Source: Alphaproteobacteria bacterium
GTDB taxonomy: Bacteria > Pseudomonadota > Alphaproteobacteria > Rhodobacterales > Rhodobacteraceae
Direction of reading: 5' to 3'
DNA: 32,376 nucleotides
Assembly (NCBI GenBank): GCA_016869835.1
Contig: VGDH01000023.1
Span: 1-32,376, forward strand
Of this stretch, positions 26,394 to 32,376 are shown one piece after another. The translations under genes were made by a program, and so were the position numbers. The notes beneath the pieces are model-generated. The model saw only the letters and a list, made by a program, of their open reading frames with translations. It had not been told where the DNA came from and made no database searches. Every line of letters starts with the position of its first letter. Position 1 is the stretch's first letter.

Positions 26394-28325
26394 ATGAGCG
26401 CAGCTGAAAACAGCCCCGCCGCCACCGCAACGCCGATGCTGGACCGTGTGCGACAGCCCGCCGATCTGCGGGGGATGAGCGATACCGAGCTTGGCCGGCT
26501 GGCCGATGAACTGCGCACCGAGGTCATTTCCGTCGTGTCGCGCACCGGCGGGCATCTGGGATCATCTCTGGGTGTGGTGGAATTGAGCGTGGCCATTCAT
26601 GCCGTCTTCAACACCCCGGTGGACAAGCTGATCTGGGACGTTGGACACCAGTGCTATCCCCACAAGATCCTGACCGGTCGGCGCGACCGCATGGGCAGCT
26701 TGCGTCAGGGCGGTGGGCTTTCGGGCTTTACCAAGCGCTCGGAATCCGAATACGACCCCTTTGGCGCGGCGCATAGCTCGACCAGTATTTCGGCGGCCCT
26801 TGGCTTTGCCATCGGGCGCGAGATGGGCCAGCCGACGGGCGATGCGATTGCCGTCATCGGGGACGGCGCCATCACGGCCGGTATGGCCTATGAGGCGATG
26901 AACGCGGCCGGTGATCTGGGCAGGCGGCTGTTCATCATCCTGAACGACAATGACATGAGCATTGCCCCACCTGTCGGGGCTCTGAACCGCTATCTCAACA
27001 GCCTGGCCGAGCGTGGACCGCTTGCGGGCCTGCGCAGCATGGCCGAGGGGTTCGAGGCGGCGCTGCCCGGCCCCTTGCGTGACGGCGCGCGCCGGGCGCG
27101 GGCCTTGGTCACCGGTATGCCGGGCGGCGGCACGTTATTTGAAGAACTGGGCCTTGACTACATCGGCCCGGTTGACGGCCATGATCTGCCGCAGCTTCTG
27201 GCCACCTTGCGCGCGGCAAGAACACGGGCGACGGGGCCGGTGTTGATCCATGCGCTGACGGTCAAGGGCAAGGGCTATGCCCCGGCCGAAAACTCAGCCG
27301 ACAAGTATCACGGCGTGGCCAAGTTCGACGTGATCTCGGGTACGCAGGCGAAAGCGGTATCGAATGCACCGGCCTATACCTCGGTCTTTGGCAATGCCCT
27401 GACCAATGCGGCTGCGCGCGATGGGCGGATCGTGGCGGTGACGGCGGCGATGCCCTCGGGCACGGGCCTCGACATCATGGCGCGGCGGTTTCCGGCGCGT
27501 GTCTTTGATGTGGGCATTGCCGAACAGCACGGCGTGACCTTTGCCGCCGGGATGGCGGCGGCGGGGCTGAAACCCTTCGTGGCGATCTATTCCACCTTCT
27601 TGCAGCGCGGCTATGACCAGATCGTGCATGATGTGGCCTTGCAGGGCCTGCCCGTGCGCTTTGCGATTGACCGTGCGGGGCTTGTCGGGGCCGATGGCGC
27701 CACCCATGCTGGGGCCTTTGATGTGGGCTTTTTGGCCAATCTGCCCGGCTTTGTGGTCATGGCGCCGGGCGACGAGGCCGAGCTTGTGCATATGGTGGCC
27801 ACAGCGGCCGAGTATGACGCGGGCCCGATCTCGTTCCGCTTCCCGCGCGGTGAAGGCGTGGGGGCCGAGGTGCCAGAGGTCGGGACGCCGATCGAGATTG
27901 GCCGTGGCCGAGTTGTGCGGCAGGGATCGGATCTGGCGCTTTTGTCCTTTGGCGCTCATCTGAACGAATGTCATGCGGCGGCCGACCTTCTGGCGCAGCA
28001 GGGCATTTCGGTGACCATCGCCGATGCTCGCTTTGCCAAGCCCTTGGATGCCCATCTCGTCACCCAGCTGGTGCGCCACCACGCGGCGGTGATCACGGTC
28101 GAGCAGGGAGCCTCGGGTGGGTTTGGCGCGCAGGTACTGGAGTATCTGGCCAATTCCGGCGGTCTGGATCATGGGGTGCGTTTGCGCACTCTGACATTGC
28201 CTGATCGGTTCATTGAACAAGCAACCCCCGCGGCCATGTATGCCGATGCCGGTCTGGATGCGGCCCATATCGTGCGGGCTGGCGTGGCAGTGTTGGCCAG
28301 CACCCGGCACGCGCTGCGCGCCTAA
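26394..28325 (+). CDS. dxs: 1-deoxy-D-xylulose-5-phosphate synthase
   Basis: A 643-residue thiamine-diphosphate enzyme, first step of the MEP isoprenoid pathway (pyruvate + glyceraldehyde-3-phosphate). Seen: the N-terminal [36 protein letters not shown], the ThDP motif [16 protein letters not shown]...NDN, and the pyrimidine-domain [18 protein letters not shown] and [19 protein letters not shown]. The start at 26394 has AGGGAG upstream; the frame's extension to 26154 overlaps pufX and is not coding. A dxs gene at the end of puf is usual for Rhodobacter. Here it is separated from pufX by a hairpin and an intrinsic terminator. Confidence 0.97.
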   Translation: MSAAENSPAATATPMLDRVRQPADLRGMSDTELGRLADELRTEVISVVSRTGGHLGSSLGVVELSVAIHAVFNTPVDKLIWDVGHQCYPHKILTGRRDRMGSLRQGGGLSGFTKRSESEYDPFGAAHSSTSISAALGFAIGREMGQPTGDAIAVIGDGAITAGMAYEAMNAAGDLGRRLFIILNDNDMSIAPPVGALNRYLNSLAERGPLAGLRSMAEGFEAALPGPLRDGARRARALVTGMPGGGTLFEELGLDYIGPVDGHDLPQLLATLRAARTRATGPVLIHALTVKGKGYAPAENSADKYHGVAKFDVISGTQAKAVSNAPAYTSVFGNALTNAAARDGRIVAVTAAMPSGTGLDIMARRFPARVFDVGIAEQHGVTFAAGMAAAGLKPFVAIYSTFLQRGYDQIVHDVALQGLPVRFAIDRAGLVGADGATHAGAFDVGFLANLPGFVVMAPGDEAELVHMVATAAEYDAGPISFRFPRGEGVGAEVPEVGTPIEIGRGRVVRQGSDLALLSFGAHLNECHAAADLLAQQGISVTIADARFAKPLDAHLVTQLVRHHAAVITVEQGASGGFGAQVLEYLANSGGLDHGVRLRTLTLPDRFIEQATPAAMYADAGLDAAHIVRAGVAVLASTRHALRA

Positions 28326-28341
28326 GGACCGGATCACAGCA

Positions 28342-28369
28342 AAAAGCCCCTGCGGCAGCGGGGGCTTTT
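28342..28369. terminator. Bidirectional intrinsic terminator between dxs and cycA
   Basis: AAAAGCCCCTGC-GGCA-GCGGGGGCTTTT forms a 12-pair stem (one G-T pair) with A and T runs on both sides, so it can stop transcription from dxs (+) and from cycA (-). Confidence 0.9.
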
Positions 28370-28409
28370 GTCAATTATTCCCTTTGGATCAAGGTTGGAT
28401 CGCCGAAGG

Positions 28410-28850
28410 TTATTCGGTTACTGCAGGTGCCGCGCTGAACTGTGCCAGGAAGGCGTAAAGATCTGCCGCGGTGTCGGCGTTCTTCACTTTGAAGGACATC
28501 TTGGACTTGGCACCCTTGTCATCAAGTTTGGCCTTCAAGAAGGCTGCCGGGTCCTGCACATATTCCACAAAGCCAGCCTCATCCCAGACATAGCCAGCTG
28601 CGCCAACGGCCACAATGGACTCGCCGTACTTGAAGCCTTCCAGGCTGCCAGCCGCGCGGCCAAACATACCATAAAGGTTTGGGCCGGTCTTCGACCCTTT
28701 GCCAGCAAGCGTGGTTCCAGCATCATCCACCACAGCGTGGCAGGTCTGGCACTGCTTGAAGGCAGCCTCGCCCTTGGCCGCATCGCCCGCCGCGAAGGCA
28801 GGTGCAGCAGCCGTTGCAAGCACGGCGAGGATAGCGAATTTCGATTTCAT
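28410..28850 (-). CDS. cycA: Cytochrome c2
   Basis: A 146-residue exported c-type cytochrome. A signal peptide of about 20 residues (MKSKFAILAVLATAAAPAFA, cleavage after AFA) precedes the mature start AGDAAKGEAAF. The haem site is CQTCH and the distal methionine is in KSKMSFKVKN, with GPNLYGMFGR also conserved. In the periplasm it carries electrons from cytochrome bc1 to the photo-oxidised reaction centre, required where pufC is absent, as here. AGGGAG lies seven bases before the ATG. It lies after hemA on the same strand, 87 bases apart, with a hairpin between. Confidence 0.96.
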   Translation of the reverse strand: MKSKFAILAVLATAAAPAFAAGDAAKGEAAFKQCQTCHAVVDDAGTTLAGKGSKTGPNLYGMFGRAAGSLEGFKYGESIVAVGAAGYVWDEAGFVEYVQDPAAFLKAKLDDKGAKSKMSFKVKNADTAADLYAFLAQFSAAPAVTE

Positions 28851-28885
28851 GGGCGGTCTCCCTGTTACACCTTATTTTTAAATAC

Positions 28886-28913
28886 GAAGGTGGTCCGCTG
28901 GTGGATCACCTTC
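28886..28913 (-). terminator. Hairpin between hemA and cycA
   Basis: GAAGGTG pairs with CACCTTC (outer seven pairs, further TCC/GGA inside). It starts 25 bases after the hemA stop. The bases behind it on the minus strand are AT-rich (TATTTAAAAATA) rather than a T-run, so it may be a weak terminator or an mRNA end; the AT-rich stretch may belong to a cycA promoter. Confidence 0.4.
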
Positions 28914-28937
28914 TAGCCTTTGGCGTCGGCAAAAAAC

Positions 28938-30149
28938 TCAGGCGACGGCGTGCGAAATCGCGCAGCGTTGCCAAAGCGTGGCCAATGCGGTCACCAGATG
29001 ATCTATATCGGCATCTGAATGGAAAGGCGAGGGCGTAATGCGCAGCCGCTCGGTCCCCTTGGCGACCGTCGGGTAGTTGATCGGTTGCACGTAAATGCCC
29101 CAATCATTCATCAGGATATCGCTGATCATCCGGCACTTCACCGGATCGCCGATCATCACCGGGATGATGTGGCTGTCATTGGCCATATGGGGAATCCCCG
29201 CGCGGTCCAGTTTCGCGCGCAGCTTGGCCACTTGCGCCTGTTGGCGCGCGCGTTCGAAGCCGCTGGCCTTGAGGTGGCGGATCGAGGCGGCGGCGGCGGC
29301 CGCAATCGCCGGCGGCAGGGCGGTGGTGAAGATGAACCCGCTCGCAAAGCTGCGGATGAAGTCGCACAAGGGGGCAGAGCCGGTGATATAGCCACCCACC
29401 ACACCATAAGCCTTGCCCAGTGTGCCTTCGATCAGGTCGATCTGGTCGGCCAGGCCTTCACGTTCGGTCACCCCACCGCCGTGCGGGCCATACATGCCCA
29501 CCGCGTGCACCTCGTCGATATAGGTCAGTGCGCCGTGCGCCTTGGCCACCTGCACGATTTCCTTGATCGGGGCGATGTCGCCGTCCATCGAATAGACGGA
29601 TTCAAACGCTACGATCTTGGGCCGATCGCCCACGGCGGCCAGCTTGCGGTCAAGGTCGCGCCAGTCATTGTGCTTCCAGATCACCTTGTCAGCGCGGGAA
29701 TGGCGCACGCCTTCGATCATCGAGGCGTGGTTGCCGGCATCCGACAGGATCACCGCATTGGGGATCTTGCTGCCAAGCGTCGACAGTGCCGCCCAGTTCG
29801 ACACATAGCCGCTGGTGAACAAAAGTGCGGCTTCTTTGCCATGCAGGTCTGCCAGTTCCGCCTCCAACAGCAGATGGTGGTGGTTATTGCCCGAGATGTT
29901 GCGGGTGCCCCCCGCGCCGGTGCCACAGGCCTGCACGCAATCCACCATGGCCTTGACCACATCGGGGTGCTGGCCCATGCCCAGATAGTCGTTCGAACAC
30001 CAGACGGTGATTTCATTCACCTCGCCATCCTTGTGGCGGGCTGCACGGGGATACGCGCCCCGCTTGCGCTCCAACTCTGCGAACGTGCGGTAGTTGCCTT
30101 CTGACTTGAGGGTCTCAAGCTGGGCGCGGAACAGGTTATCAAAGTCCAT
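28938..30149 (-). CDS. hemA: 5-aminolevulinate synthase
   Basis: A 403-residue PLP enzyme that condenses glycine with succinyl-CoA, the alphaproteobacterial (Shemin) entry to tetrapyrroles. Seen: [73 protein letters not shown] with the PLP-binding aspartate, and [15 protein letters not shown] with the Schiff-base lysine; [19 protein letters not shown] near the end. The start overlaps the puhE stop by 11 bases, and GAGGA precedes the ATG. This is the hemA copy linked to the photosynthesis cluster; a second isozyme elsewhere is common in the group but not visible. Confidence 0.97.
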   Translation of the reverse strand: MDFDNLFRAQLETLKSEGNYRTFAELERKRGAYPRAARHKDGEVNEITVWCSNDYLGMGQHPDVVKAMVDCVQACGTGAGGTRNISGNNHHHLLLEAELADLHGKEAALLFTSGYVSNWAALSTLGSKIPNAVILSDAGNHASMIEGVRHSRADKVIWKHNDWRDLDRKLAAVGDRPKIVAFESVYSMDGDIAPIKEIVQVAKAHGALTYIDEVHAVGMYGPHGGGVTEREGLADQIDLIEGTLGKAYGVVGGYITGSAPLCDFIRSFASGFIFTTALPPAIAAAAAASIRHLKASGFERARQQAQVAKLRAKLDRAGIPHMANDSHIIPVMIGDPVKCRMISDILMNDWGIYVQPINYPTVAKGTERLRITPSPFHSDADIDHLVTALATLWQRCAISHAVA

Positions 30150-30948
30150 TGGCGTCCTCGATCTGGTCTTTTTGAGGTTTGGCTGCGGGCATCATCCAAC
30201 GCCACAGTTTTTCATCTGGTAGCAGCAGCACCATGAACCAGTGCTCAAGCAGGGCCAGCAGGCAAAGGCAGGTCAACAGGGCATAGCCCACCGACATGCC
30301 GGGGGTTTCGACATTGATCGCGCGCTCAAGCAGCAGGGCCGAGGCGACGGTCAAGGCAGACACCGAAAGGGGAAAGAACGCTGTGATCCGCCCGATGCGG
30401 AAATGGCTGGCCAGATGGGCCAACGGGCGGGGCAGAAACTGGATGTTGATGCGCGGCACGCCCAGAAACAGGTTCAACTTGGCCGAGATGCGGGCGAAGA
30501 ACAAAATCGCAAAGGTGCCAAAGGCAAAGGGGTTTTCCGCACCAATGCTGACCAGTCCCAAAGCCACAAGTGTCAGCGCCAGCGTCAACTCGTGCCACGC
30601 CACCGTGCCCACCGCGCGCCAGAACCGGGTTTTGGTGCTGGCAAAGGCCGGGCAGGGGCTGCGATTGGGGCCAGTGATAATCCCTGACAGAAACGCCAGT
30701 TCAATCCAGCCCCACAGCGCAAGGGCGGCAAAGAAGGCCAGATAGATGCCTTGGGTCGATAGATCGGGCAGCGAGGCATGGGCGGCCATGATGCCAACGG
30801 CTACCAAAGGCAGTCCGATCACCACCGAGTTCACATGGTCCGAGGGCCGGCCATTGTCGGCGACCCGTACGCGCCACAAGATAACACCGGTGGAGAACCA
30901 CCAGACAAACAAGGTCAGCAGGGCGGCGATCCAGGGGCTTTCGGTCAT
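30139..30948 (-). CDS. puhE: PuhE, photosynthetic complex assembly protein
   Basis: A 269-residue membrane protein with seven or so hydrophobic segments (for example [93 protein letters not shown]). Blocks [16 protein letters not shown] and [19 protein letters not shown] are typical of PuhE (DUF3623). In Rhodobacter capsulatus it influences reaction-centre/LH1 assembly and bacteriochlorophyll production. GGAGG lies eight bases before the ATG. It sits between acsF and hemA, the order usual in Rhodobacteraceae. Confidence 0.94.
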   Translation of the reverse strand: MTESPWIAALLTLFVWWFSTGVILWRVRVADNGRPSDHVNSVVIGLPLVAVGIMAAHASLPDLSTQGIYLAFFAALALWGWIELAFLSGIITGPNRSPCPAFASTKTRFWRAVGTVAWHELTLALTLVALGLVSIGAENPFAFGTFAILFFARISAKLNLFLGVPRINIQFLPRPLAHLASHFRIGRITAFFPLSVSALTVASALLLERAINVETPGMSVGYALLTCLCLLALLEHWFMVLLLPDEKLWRWMMPAAKPQKDQIEDANGL

Positions 30949-31024
30949 GGCCGCAGCCTCCGCGCGGCGCGGGGTTGGCCGGGGCGATGCCGCCCCAGAC
31001 CACAGGGCTTATGCAGGATGACGA

Positions 31025-32125
31025 TCAATAGATCGGCTCCAGCCGGACGTTCTTCGGCGGCTCGCGCTTGATGACTGGAATGGTGTAAAGCGCGACAAAC
31101 GCCGTCAGCGCCTTGGCACCGCCCGTGACCTTGCCCAGCCAACCCGCAACGCCGCCGCGGCGCTTGGCCGCGTCCATCTCGCCAAAGGCATCGCGCATGC
31201 GGCGCAGGTTCGGCAGCCAGCGCGGGTGGTCAATGTCCACCTCGATCGGGAAGACTTGGCGGGCGATCACGCTGGTCTTGCGGAACACCTCTTGGTCATA
31301 CCATTCGATGTCCACACCCAGCGCCTTGTGGAACTCGGGCCGGGCATGGTCGCGCACGAACATCGTCGAATAGACCGCAGTCAGGAAGAAGCGGATCCAA
31401 AGCTTGTTGACAAAACTGGAGGTCAGCTTGGGGTCGGTGCGCATCAGCAAGGCAAATGCCTCGCCATGGCTGAACTCATCATTGCACCACTCCTTGAACC
31501 ATTTGAAGATGGGGTGGAAGCGCTGGTCGGGGTTCGCCTCCAAATGGCGGTAGATGGTGATATAGCGCGCATATCCAATCTTTTCAGACAGATAGGTGGC
31601 GTAGTAGATGAACTTGGGCCGGAAATAGGTGTATTTCTTGGCCTTTGTCAGAAAGCCAAGGTTTACCGCAACGCCCGCTTCGCGCAATGCGTCGTTGATG
31701 AACCCGGCATGGCGGGCTTCATCGCGGGCCATATAGTTGAACAGCTCGCAGATGTCGGGGTTGTTGCCGCGCCGCTTCATTTCCTTGTAAAGCACGCAGC
31801 CCGAAAACTCGGCAGTGCAGGACGACACCAGAAAGTCGATGAATTCAACCCGCAGCTTAGGCTCCATCGCGGCCCAGTCGATCTGATCCCAATCGGCATT
31901 TTTCTTGAAATGGCCCTTGTTGGGGTCTGATTTCATCTGCGCAATCAGCCTGTCCCATTCGGGCCGGATCGACGACACGTCCAAGCGGTCCATCTCGTCA
32001 AAATCGGTGGTGTAGAACCGCGGGTTCAACATGGTGGTTTCGGTCGCCATCGCGGTGGTGGCGGTGCTGTCGATTTCCGGCACCAAGGCCGTGTCTGCGG
32101 TCATGTCGGGGTTTTGAGCATTCAT
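31025..32125 (-). CDS. acsF: Mg-protoporphyrin IX monomethyl ester oxidative cyclase (aerobic)
   Basis: A 366-residue diiron enzyme that forms the isocyclic ring of (bacterio)chlorophyll with O2. The ferritin-like diiron ligands are in FIDFLVSSCTAEFSGCVLYKE (given here in part), MARDEARHAGF (ExxH) and CNDEFSHGEAFAL (second ExxH). The upstream part TPNFYTTDF-like block appears as LNPRFYTTDFDEMD. The start ATG 32125 (MNAQNPDM) overlaps the upstream stop as ATGA; a longer frame to 32197 lies within the upstream gene. Presence implies oxygen-tolerant pigment synthesis; the anaerobic BchE is not in the window. Confidence 0.96.
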   Translation of the reverse strand: MNAQNPDMTADTALVPEIDSTATTAMATETTMLNPRFYTTDFDEMDRLDVSSIRPEWDRLIAQMKSDPNKGHFKKNADWDQIDWAAMEPKLRVEFIDFLVSSCTAEFSGCVLYKEMKRRGNNPDICELFNYMARDEARHAGFINDALREAGVAVNLGFLTKAKKYTYFRPKFIYYATYLSEKIGYARYITIYRHLEANPDQRFHPIFKWFKEWCNDEFSHGEAFALLMRTDPKLTSSFVNKLWIRFFLTAVYSTMFVRDHARPEFHKALGVDIEWYDQEVFRKTSVIARQVFPIEVDIDHPRWLPNLRRMRDAFGEMDAAKRRGGVAGWLGKVTGGAKALTAFVALYTIPVIKREPPKNVRLEPIY

Positions 32126-32376
32126 AGCGTCACCTCTTCCGAGAAGGAAAACTCGCACAGTTCCATGAACCCGAAATCGCCGGTGGCGCGGGTCCATAGA
32201 CGTTCCAGCAGGCTGGCGCGGGTGATGGTGGCCTGACGGTCCTCGATGATCAGCTCGCCGTAGGCGGCCAGGATCGGGGCACCATGCACCAGAACCTCAT
32301 CGCCGGGGTGAACGACTGCACCATTGTTGAAACGGACGTGGGCATGAAGGCTTTCGAAACGATGGCTGATCTCGAC
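32122..32376 (-). CDS. Conserved PGC-linked hypothetical protein between puhC and acsF (3' part)
   Basis: The last 84 residues of a gene that begins beyond the right edge. It reads VEISHRFESLHAHVRFNNG, then VVHPGDEVLVHGAPI and YGELIIEDRQATITRASLLER, and ends in FMELCEFSFSEEVTL. It overlaps the acsF start by ATGA. In other Rhodobacteraceae a short unnamed gene stands here in the order puhABC-hypothetical-acsF-puhE-hemA-cycA, which this fits. No function is known to me; coupling to acsF suggests a role with the cyclase or in assembly. Confidence 0.75.
   Translation of the reverse strand, partial: VEISHRFESLHAHVRFNNGAVVHPGDEVLVHGAPILAAYGELIIEDRQATITRASLLERLWTRATGDFGFMELCEFSFSEEVTL

Noticed and set aside
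30981-30996. Hairpin GGGGCG-ATGC-CGCCCC between acsF and puhE
   Set aside because: A short stem with no T-run inside an operon; too common in GC-rich DNA to call a terminator.

Overview
The window is about two thirds of a photosynthesis gene cluster from an aerobic or facultative anoxygenic phototroph of the family Rhodobacteraceae (Alphaproteobacteria), with a short stretch of ordinary chromosome on its left. DNA and codon use are GC-rich. The placement rests on a pufQBALMX operon that ends in pufX (known only from the Rhodobacter/Rhodobaca group) rather than pufC, a complete spheroidene/spheroidenone carotenoid set including crtA, and the gene order crtA-bchIDO / crtIB-tspO / crtDC / crtEF-bchCXYZ-puf-dxs / cycA-hemA-puhE-acsF. 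I cannot name a species.

Layout. 1-5000 is non-photosynthetic: the 3' end of a glycolate/lactate-type FAD oxidase (+), then on the minus strand a cytochrome P450 followed by a DUF2478 protein, and a second minus-strand run of a 55-residue basic protein, murA and a DUF2948 protein. A tRNA-Thr(GGT) at 5005-5079 marks the edge. From 5116 to 10460 (-) lies crtA-bchI-bchD-bchO-hemE with overlapping start/stop codons throughout. Facing it are crtI-crtB-tspO (+, 10586-13671), then crtD-crtC (-, 13659-16063), then the long plus-strand superoperon crtE-crtF-bchC-bchX-bchY-bchZ-pufQ-pufB-pufA-pufL-pufM-pufX-dxs (16180-28325). After a bidirectional terminator come cycA, hemA, puhE, acsF and the end of a further gene (-, 28410 to the right edge). 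puhABC, bchFNBHLM, ppsR and the rest of the cluster are expected beyond the right edge but are not seen.

How it works together. HemA and HemE supply tetrapyrrole, BchI/BchD (with BchO) insert magnesium, AcsF closes the isocyclic ring using oxygen, and BchXYZ and BchC carry chlorophyllide towards bacteriochlorophyllide a. Dxs and CrtE supply isoprenoid precursors. CrtB, I, C, D, F and A make spheroidene and spheroidenone. PufB/PufA form LH1, PufL/PufM the reaction-centre core, PufX the quinone gate, and cytochrome c2 reduces the reaction centre. Six TGT-N12-ACA sites, in pairs at crtA/crtI, crtD/crtE and upstream of bchC, point to common oxygen/light repression by PpsR (CrtJ).

I found no undescribed defence or mobile system. 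The less ordinary points are: crtA has no normal start codon in front of its conserved N-terminus; the 3' end of crtD reads, in another frame, through what looks like the CrtC N-terminus; a 24-codon frame exactly bridges bchX and bchY; a strong intrinsic terminator sits directly against the dxs ribosome binding site; and a P450 with an atypical oxygen-activation motif sits next to the cluster behind a G/C-rich repeat and a possible operator.
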